Assembly (NCBI GenBank): GCA_940337035.1
Contig: OW679203.1
Span: 31,505,495 to 31,569,494 of the forward strand
Length of the DNA stretch: 64,000 nt
Reading direction: 5' to 3'
Source: Agriotes lineatus
Taxonomy: Eukaryota > Arthropoda > Insecta > Coleoptera > Elateridae
Part shown: positions 24,980 through 35,697 of the stretch, one piece after another
How the letters are laid out: every line of letters starts with the position of its first letter
Numbering within the stretch: position 1 is the first letter of the stretch
Translations under genes and position numbers: made by a program
Notes under the pieces: generated by a model
Told to the model about the DNA's origin: nothing
What the model saw: the letters and a program-made list of their open reading frames with translations, nothing else
Database searches by the model: none

Positions 24980-25260
24980 AGCTATACGCTTCCAATAATC
25001 AATAACACCAAACCAAACCAATGATAATTATAAAACTCTTCAAAACATGACAGAAAGCAATTTACGAATACCCAAAAATGCTCCTACGACCATTCCGTCA
25101 GCTACTACTCCGAAGGAGGGTAGTATTAACACTAAAATGATTACATTTAAATACAGGTTCCACCAATTTAATTAACCAATAACTTGCAATCCTAAACTGA
25201 AACATTTTCCGATATTATTCATATTTAACTTGCAATGAAGATAACCTCAAAAGTTGCTTT
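24980..25260 (+). repeat. Dispersed repeat, copy 2 (unknown family)
   Basis: This is the diverged partner of about 60-360, in the same orientation and with the same order of landmark words (AATACCCAA, CTACTACTCCG, TTAACACTAAA, AATACAGG, CACCAATTT, TATTATTCATAT). No terminal structure or coding capacity is seen. Confidence 0.5.
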
Positions 25261-25450
25261 CAACAAACATAGGGTCTTTGATAAGTTATAACTTGCATCA
25301 CTAAGTCTGGTATAAACCAGGCTATTTCAACATAGTAAAAATCTCAATAAACTGATTTTTTACATCTCACAAACTACAATCCAAATCCAACAACAGCAAA
25401 AGCGAAAAAAAAATTCACGATCTGGTCCATTCTCACAATGAGGTGATTCA

Positions 25451-25590
25451 GTAAATAATTGTAAAGTAAACACTGTCTTCCTCATAAAAATTAACAATAT
25501 TTTCCATACGCTACATGTTTTGGCTTATATATTAAACCATCTTCAGGCTAATGTCATTAGCCTGAAACAGTGTTTACTTTACAATAATTT
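25451..25590. repeat. Fold-back element
   Basis: The outer arms TAATTGTAAAGTAAACACTG (from about 25455) and its reverse complement (25567-25588) are near-perfect inverted repeats. An inner perfect palindrome, CAGGCTAATG-T-CATTAGCCTG, occupies 25544-25564. Between them the minus strand has CCTGAAGATGG and AAGCCAAAACATGT. To me this recalls the CCTGATGATGGC...CGAAACATGT signature near the ends of Penelope-like elements, but that is weak. Total size is about 140 bp. Confidence 0.45.
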
Positions 25591-25969
25591 AGCAAAAGCG
25601 AATTCAAGAAAAATAATAAAAGTAGAAATCAAAATAAAATCAAAGAAAAGAAAATAAAAGCCTTTTGACCATTATCGGCTCAACGTGATGTACCCCAGTT
25701 ACAATTCTTCACTGATATAGTCTCCCGAGGAGGTACTGAGTTATCGGCACTCATTCGTCTATATTTCCATTAGCTCCACTCGAAATGAGATTTTCCAATA
25801 TTTCTTAGAGTCATTTCCTAACATTGTGAGCTATTTGGACTAAGTACGTGCCTGTTAATTTTCAACTAATTTGCTATCTAAGCTTATGCTTTCATATCGC
25901 ATTAAAAGAATCTAATTTTAAACGCACAATGCTACATTGTTCCACATTAATAGCCGCATAATTGTCTCA

Positions 25970-26290
25970 CGCTTTATTTGCTTTTTTGTCCTTCTGTGGT
26001 CCAATTCTCCTGCCGCAGCGACGACGCTGATGATGCAATTAAGAGAAATTTAAAACCTCTCGGGTTTTGCAAATTAGCACTGTCTGTCGAATTAAACAAA
26101 CGGTTGCCCATTTTAACTGCCACACGCGATAATGGATTCCACCTCTCGGTTTTCCAAGTACGCTGCGTGGCTTTCAAAGCATTAGCAAAATTCCAATTGT
26201 AATGTGTTATTTTGCCGAACCTTGTGACCGGGCGCGTGATTTACCGCTTTTTTTCACGTTTCACGGTAGATTGTAGACCCTTAAGTGCAG
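25970..26290. other. GC-richer unique block
   Basis: Frames are open on both strands (74 and 67 codons) but no protein motif is recognised. The sequence is more complex than its surroundings and includes GCAATTAAGAG and CGATAATGGATT. It could be a conserved noncoding block or ordinary unique DNA. Confidence 0.25.
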
Positions 26291-27590
26291 TTCCAAACTG
26301 TTTTATGCTGTGAGCACAATAATACAAAGAGGACTAAACTTCGCGCGCGTGAAAAGCGTCACTTATTACCGATTACTGAACTAGTTAAGATGTCGATTGT
26401 GTCTACAGTCAAACGCGCTGCGGTGTAGCTTTATGTTTTCACACTCTATTGATTGTGTAATTATTTCTACAGTGCCTGATTCTGAGTTTCTGTTTCAGCG
26501 TGTCCGCAGCGGCCCAAAGCGGAATCTAGGGTGGTACCAATCCCTTTAAAGAGCATCGTGTATTAAGACCAACTTTCGTTAAAAGCAGGTATTCAGTTGC
26601 AATTTAGATAATACGGTATTTATAGGAATACGAATATCACAACGTTGTGCTTAAACTAACAAACGTTCATTTAATTAGCAACTAACTTTGGCTCAACTTC
26701 ACTGCCTGCTGTTTTATTTAGTTCAACTTCGTAGTGCTCTCAGGGGGTCGCATATTTTTGGAGACGTTTACTATGATGTGTTTTATTATGTACGAAGACA
26801 GTTCGAGATAGCATACTTGAGGTTTAATGTTTTGATTTGTACACTTGAGATTAACTATCTTTCCTATTTTTACCGGGGTTCCTCATTATTTGCTATGCTT
26901 TTGCCGAATTGCTTACTTTAGTTTGGAATTTTGTAAATTGTTTTATGTGTTTCGTAATTGTAGTTATATTGTAGATTATTTATTTGGCACTTCCAGTCGT
27001 TTAAGAACTTAATAAACTGCATCTGTAATATTTTGGGTTTCTTTGAGTAAAGTATCAGTTAGTTAAGCAGTAAGAGTGTGCACCCTTCAGGCGCGTTTAA
27101 GTTCAAAATTGTGTATAACCTTTGAGTGGATAATTATTAGGAGATTTTAAAGGGAAAGTTGCACTTTAGTAGCTGAAGTAATTAAGTCTCTAGTGGAGAA
27201 ACTAGGAAGTGTGTTTGCACCAGACCTAATCCGCTTCAGCCGTGAATGAAGTGAATTTACTGAGCTAGGATTGAAAGTTACGGAGGATCGGGGGCTATGG
27301 TGAATGTTAGAGAGTTAATAGCCAATACATAACGGCGAAGGGCAGTAATAACCAGCCAAAAAACATGGGTATATTGTATTCGATTTTTAACAATATGACG
27401 TTTGTTCCTGAACAAATACAGACCTAGGGGATTGTTCTCCCGCAGCTCCGTCCCGACGACTTCGGGCCTCAACAGTACGCCGCTAAAACAACGTTTCTAC
27501 GCTTCCAAAGAAGTTTCTACGCCTACGCAGATTGTGGCCTGATAAGCGCATACCAAGCCAATCCACCAAAGTAAATAATTGAAAGCACCA
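26291..27590. other. No gene seen
   Basis: This is mostly AT-rich unique sequence without transposon ends or coding motifs that I recognise. On the minus strand a CAG/GTAAGTG splice-donor-like word lies at about 27590-27600, next to a short open stretch that carries an in-frame stop. Confidence 0.4.
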
Positions 27591-27760
27591 CTTACCTGGT
27601 ATGAGGGTACCATCTTGATTATCGGTGAGGTCCTACAAAACTGCCAGACGAAAATCATAGCTCCCATTTAGACCCTGGAGGCAGCCGCTAGCTTCCTGCG
27701 AGCTCCTTGCAGGAAATATCCAAGACCGCCCAACTGACAAGACCCGTTTTTAGCGTTTCA

Positions 27761-28069
27761 AAAAAATAAATCGGAAAGTTTTTAAATTTGGTGAGGATGT
27801 TTATGTGGGCGTACTATTGAATATATAAAAAGTTCCGAAAAATTCAAGATGAGCCGGCGCCGCCATCTTGGGAAGAAGGTACAGTTTTACAGTTTTTGCA
27901 AATATCCTATGAAATATCAACTTCATCACAAAAACTGATCTTACAAAAATAAAAGAGCATTAAATTTTCTAAAAAAAACACGTTATACATTTTTGTTATC
28001 AGTGGAATAGTTTCCTCGAAAATGGCTAGCGAATATTGCGTGGATCGATAAATCGCTCTAAACGCGGAC
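27761..28069. repeat. Left terminal inverted repeat (about 300 bp)
   Basis: This pairs with 29319-29620. It contains the GCCGGCGCCGCCATCTTG box and ends inside the word GCTCTAAACGCGGA, after which the coding remnant starts. Confidence 0.85.
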
Positions 28070-28934
28070 AGGGATACGTAAATTATGTTCAAAATCACTA
28101 CGGCCAAAACTGCATAGTGGTCTTCTATCGTTACTCCAATCCAAAGAAACGGAGCAAATTCGTCGATCCTTGGTTAAAAAATCGGTAGATGTTAACTTTG
28201 AAGAACACATGAATGTCACTGTTCGACAGGAACCACTTTTATCAAATGAAAATAACAAAAGCAAGTTAATTGACATGCTAACAAAAAACTGAATGACCAT
28301 GGGATTGCATGTCGACAAAGCACTGATGACGCAGATTGTCTCATCGCTAATACTGCTATCGAAGCATCTCTTTCACATGAAAATGTAGTTATTATTGGTG
28401 AAAATGTTTACCTACTCGTATTATTTACTGCACTAGCTCCATCACAAAATAAAATTTTTTTGGTCAAACCAGGAAAAGGCACAACTGAAACAAAAGTATA
28501 TTCGTCACAGGAATTGCAATCATCGTGGCTTGAAAACAGCATTATCTTCTTACATGCCTTTAGTGCCTTTAGGCTGTCTTACTCCAATCTCAACAATGAA
28601 CCCAATTGCTCCAGAAAATGTGTTAAACATAGTATTCTGCAAATGTACAACTGGGTGTGCAAATATGTGTGGATGCAGAAAATCAGGAATTAATTGTTCG
28701 GCAGTTTGTCATAATTGCCATGGAGGTTGTCTGAATGGCCCAACCACAGTCGACGATGACAATGAAGATGTCGATGAAGATGGAGATGATCAGAGCACAT
28801 TAACGGAGTCGAGGCCAACTTCTCTTATAGAAGGTGTAGTTCTTCAATTATTGATGGATCCGTTAGATTTTCCTGAGGTGGTAGATGAAGTTATACTCGG
28901 ACCCAGCCACATTGAAAAGAGAATGCGCCCATAA
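28066..28934 (+). pseudogene. XPG/FEN-like nuclease pseudogene, Cys-rich tail
   Basis: The coding signal runs left to right in at least three frames. Near 28070-28140 it reads YVNYVQNHYG...IVVFYRYS. After a frameshift KETEQIRRSLVKKSVDVNFE and NNKSKLIDMLTK follow. After a shift in an A run near 28285 it continues with DDADCLIANTAIE, VVIIGENVYLLVLF and FLVKPGKG, up to FLHAFSA. The last frame (28560-28934) gives a cysteine cluster (CKCTTGCANMCGCRKSG...CHNCHGGC) and an acidic tail. From memory, transposon-like insect proteins of this type carry VVFDGY, GEDVDLL and HAFSGCDT. Here the first aspartate is Y, both acids of GEDxDLL are N and Y, and the last motif is cut off. The N-terminus is missing. 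The gene cannot encode an active enzyme. Confidence 0.65.
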
Positions 28935-29318
28935 TGGAAATAATCAAGTGAGTATATAATATATAATATATGGATTTTAAACAACAACAATCTACAACTC
29001 CAAACTTGTTTCGTACGTTAGGATTATTTATTGTTTAATTATTTATAGCCCATATTTTCTATAATATCAGTGTCCTAAAGATAGTTTTAAATAAACTGAA
29101 ACGTCGACAAAAACGTTTTAACAATTATGATCCAAAATCCCAACAACAATCCAACTTATTGAATTAGAAAGGATCACAAATAACCAATTTATTAGTGTAT
29201 AAAATTTTTAAAATAAATTTTTCAATAATCTTTTTTCTTACAGAACTATAAAAATTATCATCATCGAAAATACGAAACATTTTGGAGCAGAAATTTGTAT
29301 AACGTCATTCTACTGCCT

Positions 29319-29620
29319 GCGTTTAGAGCGATTTATCGATCCATGTAAAGTTTGCTGGCCATTTTCGAGGAAACTATTCCACTGAGAAAAAATGTGTTTT
29401 GCGTTTTTGTGGAAAATTTAATGCTCTTTCATTTTTGTAAGTGCAGTTTTTGTGATAAAGTTGATATTTCATAGGATATTTGCAAAAAACTATAAAACTG
29501 TACCTTCTTTCCAAGATGGCGGCGCCGGCTCACCTTGAATTGTTCGGAACTTTTTATCTATTCAATAGTACGCCCAAATAAACATCCTCACAAAATTTTA
29601 AAACTTTCCGATTTATTTTT
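29319..29620. repeat. Right terminal inverted repeat (about 300 bp)
   Basis: This is the reverse complement of the left arm with scattered mismatches. It contains CAAGATGGCGGCGCCGGC at about 29514 and ends in ACTTTCCGATTTATTTTT. Confidence 0.85.
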
Positions 29621-30930
29621 ATTATATTTCCTTCGTTGACTGGGCTATAGATAAGAGTGTATAGAAGCTATTTTCCCTTCCGCAATGTTGCTTACGCAAG
29701 CGCTTTAGTGAAGTTATTTAACTTGATTAAGGTTTCCTTTCGCGAGTGAAATGATAATTTAACGTTGTATTTTTATATCTATAGCCTTAGTTGGTGGGTA
29801 GGCTGGAATTATTCGATACTCAAAGATTTTTATATGAATCAAAGTTGTTACTCTGCTTTTACTGCAGTGTATCCACAAATCGAATTATTGATGTTATAAT
29901 ATCCAGAAACAAACTAAATTTCCAGTAGCCATTGCACTCCTAGGGAAGCATATCATGATATTGGAAGAAGTTATAAAGCCATCTGTTTCGATGTTGAAAG
30001 TTCCTCTCCTACTCATACACACCACAGCGTGTGCTTAATAGTTTCTAGACATATTGAAAGTAGTTTACACTTCTATGCAGTGAATTTTTATCATAAGAGG
30101 TCGATGAAGTACCTATTTAGACAACAGCGGAAGCGGATGACATTCTAATCCTGAAAAAGAGATCATTTAAAAACTAACAAGTTGAGGTATTAGCATGAAA
30201 CTTTGTATTTATTGAGTTTTCAATTTAAAAGGATTCATATTTCAAATAATAGACAGAGATTGAAAATTTGAAAATGTCCGTTAAATATGACCACGATATC
30301 TGTTTTATAATTTAACGTTTTTTTTACTTGTTGTTCTCATATTTTAATTTCATTTATCTTATGTATTTTGTTATTATAAGAAATTAAATAACCTGAACAT
30401 GTAAAATGTTGGACAGGTCTGGGGCTGAATATTTTATAGACGACTAACCAGTCCAAAGTGCAAAGTTGTGTAAAGGCTTACACACCAGTTATAAATTCGA
30501 AGGTAGTTCATAAAATATTTCGCTGGAAAGATCAATTTCTATGAAGTTGAAACAAGCTGCCAGACTGGTTAATGATGATTACTATTTTTTTAAGTTTAGT
30601 AAGTTTAGTCTTTTCAAACAAAATCTATTGAAAAGAGATACTTTAGAAAATTTGCAATGGCTATTAGCTAATTTTAAGAAACAATGCTACAGCACATATT
30701 TCAGTAGATTTTTAGTAAGATTGTAATTAGTTTTTATAAAGTTTAGAGAAATTAATTCCATCAAATTTATAACAATTTCTTTTACACTTCTTGGGAATTT
30801 GATGTAAGCTTGCTGGAAACAATTCAAAACACTGAAAGCCTGCTAAATTATTGCAACGAATACAATTTAAACCAATAAAATTACGATAGGAATTAATATA
30901 ATTCAAGGATTGCAAATATTATTTTATCTA
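29621..30930. other. AT-rich DNA without a gene
   Basis: No coding motif, transposon end or tandem unit is recognised between the long-TIR element and the hairpin element. Confidence 0.5.
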
Positions 30931-31300
30931 CTCCAGTGGGATAAGTAACGCATTACGTCACTCATTTGACACTATTTCAGTTAGGCAATGAAGCTCATTA
31001 CACCACTCAGTTATGTAATGGTTTCATTACGCAACTGAGTTGTGTAATGACTTCATTACGTAACTGAAATAGTGTCTCAAATTAATGACATAATGACATT
31101 TGCCTACTAAAATATTTTTGAAAATGACAGCTCTGACATTTGTCTTAATGCACTTTTCTCAATTTTAGGCAGTCGTAGATAAAATTTTGTACAATACATG
31201 TGTGATCATTAATATACTTGTGTGCTTACATAACTCGTGCTACGCACTCGTTTGTAACTTGCACACACGTATATTAATGATGCTGTTATCCCACTTGTAT
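30930..31300. mobile_element. Hairpin-rich MITE-like element
   Basis: The ends carry GTGGGATAAGTAAC (30936) and, inverted, GTTATCCCAC (31285-31294). Inside are two long imperfect palindromes. The first, about 30970-31082, has arms of the type CACTATTTCAGTTA(C/G)G(T/C)AATGAAG. The second, 31205-31281, has arms of about 40 bp starting ATCATTAATATAC and a CTCGTGCTACGCACTCG centre. There is no coding capacity. The compact palindromic build suggests a fold-back MITE mobilised by an unknown transposase. Confidence 0.55.
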
Positions 31301-31673
31301 AGTAAATAACTATTACCTTACAGTAGCCCCTATTACCATACATTATACAACTGTTTTCATTGACTAAAATGAAGTTTTATTTACAAGTGAGTTTTCATTA
31401 TTTATACTTCTGCATTGTTGGTAGCACTGTCAAGCTATGTCAAATTCGTAATTTTCAGGTCAAGTTTTGCGTCAGTCTGTGTCAAATAACAATCAAAACC
31501 TAACCTACGAACCTAGAATTTGACATAGACTGCCAATACACTTCAGTACTGTCAAACGTACATCACAAATCATAGGAGACTAATTATAAATTTATTTCGC
31601 GACATATTCTGACTGCGCAAACTATTTAGGCACAGGAATTGCTACTGTAAGATAAAACGTCGTATATCACACG

Positions 31674-31718
31674 TGAGAAATTGTATCGCTCGTGCTGGGG
31701 CACTCGCATTTCTCTCAC
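31674..31718. repeat. Hairpin with CTCGTGC...GCACTCG core
   Basis: GTGAGAAAT pairs with ATTTCTCTCAC around an inner GCTCGTGC/GCACTCGC stem. The inner core is the same as that in the palindrome at 31205-31281, so the two hairpins may be parts of one family. Confidence 0.5.
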
Positions 31719-31739
31719 TTATAATATAATCTACTATTA

Positions 31740-32500
31740 AAATGTTCCCTAAATGTGATAATTTAAATTTTTAAATGTACTCAAATAGCATTAACCTTGA
31801 AATAATTTGAAGTTGAAATTTTCATAAAAATAACATTAGCCTTTACTTGAATATGAAATTGTAATCATAGCAAGCTTTGACTTTACAATAACAAACAAGG
31901 AAGCTACAGAAAACAATTGGGAAGCAAGTTTGGGTGTGTGTTTTGGCTTCCCACCGAATTGAAGTAAAAAGATAATAAATGCCAATTTATCAAATTCAAA
32001 AGGTGTTTTTACTTTAGTAGAGTGTTGTTTGATAGGCTGCAGAGATTTTACATTCATTCCTTGCGCGTCTGCAGAAGGTGAAAAGTGTTGATGTGTGCAT
32101 CGAATTTACCTGCTATTTTGGTAGTGATTTGTTGGAAGTCCAAATAAAAAGCGGAGGCCTTGAAGACCATGGGAGGCAGCTACCATCGTGCATTGCAGCG
32201 AAGCTCTAGCTGTGAGCACAGGAGCTGAATTAGAACCGGAAGCTGAGACTGGAGCCGAGAGCAGCTAGCAGACGAGGAGTATCACTTTGGCTGGTCATCA
32301 AGAGGGTTTCAAGGCAGGCCAACTGATAAAGGCCTAAAAATCCATCGCAGAAACCTAATCAAAATCAGAAATCCGATTTTCCTTAATTTAAACCAGTGCA
32401 CTTCGGTGGCGTCGTTTGAATGTTGTTTTAAAGTGGTGTTATTTACTTACGTAATATTACCTAGGCAATGCATCGATTTAGCATCGTAATAGCAGATATA
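31740..32500. other. Unique DNA left of the LTR element
   Basis: A short G+C-richer segment (about 32150-32310) has no recognisable product. Otherwise the stretch is AT-rich, and it ends with the ATTG target site at 32501-32504. Confidence 0.4.
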
Positions 32501-33823
32501 ATTGTGTAGCCTGACGGGCTGGTTTAATTTAATTTAAATGCTACAATCACCAGCCTGAAAACTGGTTGCCCAAGGTTAGCTCAAAAAGCCAAGATCCAAA
32601 TAATAAACTCAGATAGTAACGTGGAATAGAAACACAGGATAATTTCTTATTATTATATAATAACATTTAACTGGATACATTAAATTAAACTGTATTACAA
32701 CAACACGAAACAATAGAATAAAAATAAAATAACTCTTCTAACGGGGCGTTCGTTCCTCGACAGTTGAGCAGTGGCACACTATTGCGGAACAGCCTGTACA
32801 TCAGTCCTCTCGTCACGTTGGCAACACGCCGGTCCTAAACAGGTAATTTGGCAGGTTAGTTGACCGCCCGTAATGGCGGACCACAACAATACACTTGGTC
32901 TTAAAATCGTTCAATAAACAAAACTGCAGTCGAAATCAAACTAAGTTGTGTGCATACCTAGTGCGTCTGGTGGTGAAACTCCCATCGTTCAAGTGGCGGA
33001 CGATGCGTTTGATTCGCTTTACTTGCCAACTATTTTGTTTCTCCAGGTGAGTGAATTTTGCTTAACTGTGCACCGTTTCTTGCTGACGAAGGCGGCCGCT
33101 GGGTTACCCTAGCTCCGCGAGTGCGTGCCTATGGACGGTGGCCTCGGGCTCGTTCGACCGGGACCCCTGGTGCACGCGCCTCGGCCTCTGAGGTGCAAAA
33201 GTCGCCCCAGACGCAATTATCGGACCTAATTACGTCTGCGTCGCCGTCCTGGTGCCGGGAAATTTGCTTCGCGGACGGCGTCGTCACCGGCGAGCACGAC
33301 TTGGCCTCCCGTGTGCCTAAACTTTGGAGGGCGTCGTCAGCGAGTTCGGAAATACTCTGCTTATGTCCAGGTGTCTGACACCGTCGCTGTTGGACCTGGG
33401 GCAGTTCTCTAGGTCGCTAGGTGCTCGGGAAATAACGTCGGAAAGTAAATAACAATCCAAACGTGCAGGGATTCGAGGAAGTAACGTTGGAAAGTATACC
33501 ATAACAATCCAAACGTGCAGGAGTTCAAAATAATAACGTCGGAAAGTAAATAACAACCCAAACGTGCAGGGAATCGAGGAAGTAACGTTGGAAAGTATAA
33601 CATAACAATCCAAACGTTCGGGGTTCAGGTAGCTGGTCGGGATACCCTCGAAAAGTCCTGGGGGACACTCCTGAGAGTACAGGTGAGGCTAGAAGAGTGG
33701 GAAGATCTAGGAAATTCTCGGAGATGCTCGAAGAGCCCGGAGGCTCTCCTGAGCGGAATCAGGACTGGAAGAGGTTCGGGAAAAATACTAGGAAATTCTG
33801 TCTTGTCTGCGCTCCGAATTCTG

Positions 33824-33831
33824 CTTTTATA
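33824..33831 (-). promoter_or_regulatory. TATA box of LTR copy 1
   Basis: The minus strand reads TATAAAAG here, followed by GC-richer sequence where transcription would start about 30 bp on. The same word is at 37017-37024 in LTR2. It lies about 195 bp inside the LTR, giving a short U3. Confidence 0.6.
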
Positions 33832-33904
33832 CCTGGTGCGAGCGTAATCGGAGGTCGTTGAAGAGGGGATTCGTGCGCAGTGGTGTTAGGACGATCGCTT
33901 GCGG

Positions 33905-33912
33905 TGACGTCA
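33905..33912. promoter_or_regulatory. CRE/ATF palindrome in LTR U3
   Basis: TGACGTCA lies about 75 bp upstream of the minus-strand TATA box, and again at 37098-37105 in LTR2. This is the consensus for CREB/ATF-type bZIP proteins. Use by the element is inferred from position. Confidence 0.5.
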
Positions 33913-34024
33913 CGTCGTCCTCTCGGCGCGGAGCTTCGGTCTCTAACGTGGTGCACGACCAGGGTGAACGCGCAAATTAATTTTTAATTTACAGAATCGC
34001 GTTCGCGCTGGGCGTAACGTTACA

Positions 34025-35697
34025 CATGATCCTCCCCTCGGAAAAATGAAGGACCACCGGCGGAGAAAACATCAAGAAATACACCTGGAGGTCGGTTGTC
34101 GGTTCGTCGGTACTAGTTTACAGGGTGATTAATTTCTGACGGGTCAAATATAGAAGCTGCTACTTCAACACATACTCCTTTCGCACACTCTCATCCAAGC
34201 TTCGGCGGTTTAAGCCTACAATATCATGCCGTAATCCGGGTTCACGGTGGCAAGATCACGCTTCAAGATAAGACTGCTGTTACCAGGAACTTTCCACGTG
34301 CGAAAAAGAATACGACGTACAAATGTCAAACTAAGGCAAGCGAATTGCCTAACGGGCGGGCCGGAATATACTCTCATTTAAATATTCTGGGACGAATGTC
34401 GGGCGGCGCGATCGGCGCGCAAACATTCAAACTCTCTGGAGCGGAAGCAGGGGCCGCGGTGTCGGCGTACAACCATTGAAACTCCCTGGAGTTAGTGCAT
34501 ATGCCCCGGAATGGGCATGCAAGCATTCATACGTCCTGGAACATGTTCAGAGCCGCGGTGTCGGCGTACGAACGTTCTGGAAGTATTCAATCATGCGAAA
34601 ACATTCTGGTTTCAGAGCAATTTATTTTCACACAATTAATCGACTGGAGGAAATCACAGAGGCCGCGGAGTCCGGCGTGCAATTTCCAGGAAACAGGTGC
34701 ACAGGATTCCACTTACAGGCGCTGGCACAGAAAAAAGGCGACTTCCTTTCTACATTCTCTCCTTCAAGCTTCGACGATTAAGTCTACAACCTCCTGCTGT
34801 TCCCCGGGTTTACGGCAGCAAATAGAGTACGCTTCAGAAGTGAGCACTTTCAGGGTAAGCTTTCATACTAACTATGGCGGCATTCATAAAAACTTACATG
34901 CATAATTTTTCAGGTATACATCAGGCGCTTACACACGGATACATGCGGCTCTGGGACTGGAAAATTTCCACGGATACGACAGGTGCTTACCGGCGGAACT
35001 AGTATGGAGAAATTCCACGGATACAACCGGTGCTTCTCGGCGGAACTGGTACTGGAAAGTTTCTATGGATACACTAGGTGCTTACAGGCGGATCCGGTAC
35101 AGGAAAATTCCTACGGAGAGACATCTGGATTGCCTCGGAAGGTCCGTAGTATTTTCGGCCATTTGCGGATCTAGTCTTGGAAAACTACCACGGAAGGACA
35201 TCTGGATTGTCCGGGCGGTCCGTGGTCGGAGTCTTCCGCCATCTGCTGGGGTACCTCGGGGTTGCTGGGCCCGTACCAATACTGAAGAATAGTATTGGTC
35301 CCTGAGGGAGAATTTCCTAGGCTAGACGGGATTTCGGGAAGATCTTATCTGGGCGGGAACGGACGTGGACGAGGATTTCGAAATACTAAGCTTGAACGTT
35401 TCTGTTACTGGGCACTGGTACATTTTCTCTGACGGCTAGGCTGGAACAGGTTTTGTACATTATTAGATTTTACTTACAACGTTTACTGGTTCGGTTTTAA
35501 CAGGGTTTTTTCCTCGGGCGCCATCTGGATAATCTGGATTCTGGACTACTGGAATATCGGGCGAGCGGAATACTGGAATACTGGAATATCGGGCTAGCGG
35601 AATACTGGAATACTGGAATATCGGAACGGCGGAGCTTTTATTCTGTTTCTTTCCTGGTTACTGTCTGAGTTTTCGTCCCTGCTCGCGTGCGTCAAAA
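34025..35697 (-). other. Noncoding internal region of the LTR element
   Basis: The interior has no retroviral-type coding motif on either strand. It is largely made of short repeats. Units containing GGCCGCGGTGTCGGCGTAC lie at about 34450-34570. Units of about 57 bp of the type CACGGATAC...GGTGCTTACCGGCGGA lie at about 34955-35110. A triplicated CTGGAATATCGG(G)C...GCGGAATACTGG block is at about 35545-35635. Next to LTR2 the minus strand starts TTTTGACGCACGCGAGCAGG, where a primer binding site would be expected, but the usual TGG start is absent. Confidence 0.75.

Larger units (their letters stand above)
27761..29620 (+). mobile_element. Long-TIR element carrying a nuclease pseudogene
   Basis: Inverted arms of about 300 bp lie at 27761-28069 and 29319-29620. 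Outer ends read AAAAATAAATCGGAAAG and inner ends GATAAATCGCTCTAAACGC. The arms differ by scattered substitutions and small indels. Both contain AAGATGGCGGCGCCGGC or its complement. The interior (28070-29318) holds the 3' portion of a decayed gene reading away from the left arm, followed by about 380 bp of AT-rich DNA. I see no DDE transposase, so the copy is non-autonomous or its nuclease-like gene is the element's own. No clear target duplication was found, so the outer limits are approximate. Confidence 0.75.
32505..34024 (-). repeat. LTR copy 1 (3' LTR in element orientation)
   Basis: Read on the minus strand the LTR runs TGTAACG to GGCTACA. It contains a palindromic CRE, a TATA box and a minisatellite of about 40 bp units at about 33425-33620 (units with GGAAAGTA and AACAATCCAAACGTGCAGG). 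The 106-codon plus-strand frame at 33058-33378 is present in both LTRs but has no recognisable domain and lies antisense to the element. Confidence 0.9.

Noticed and set aside
27590..27640. CTTACCTGG followed by a stem-like stretch, resembling the 5' end of U1 snRNA
   Set aside because: CTTACCTG is simply the antisense of a splice donor (CAG/GTAAG on the minus strand). The rest does not show U1 stem-loops II-IV or an Sm site.
33058..33378. 106-codon frame duplicated in both LTRs (also 36251-36571)
   Set aside because: The duplication comes from the LTRs themselves. The frame is antisense to the element and has no recognisable domain.
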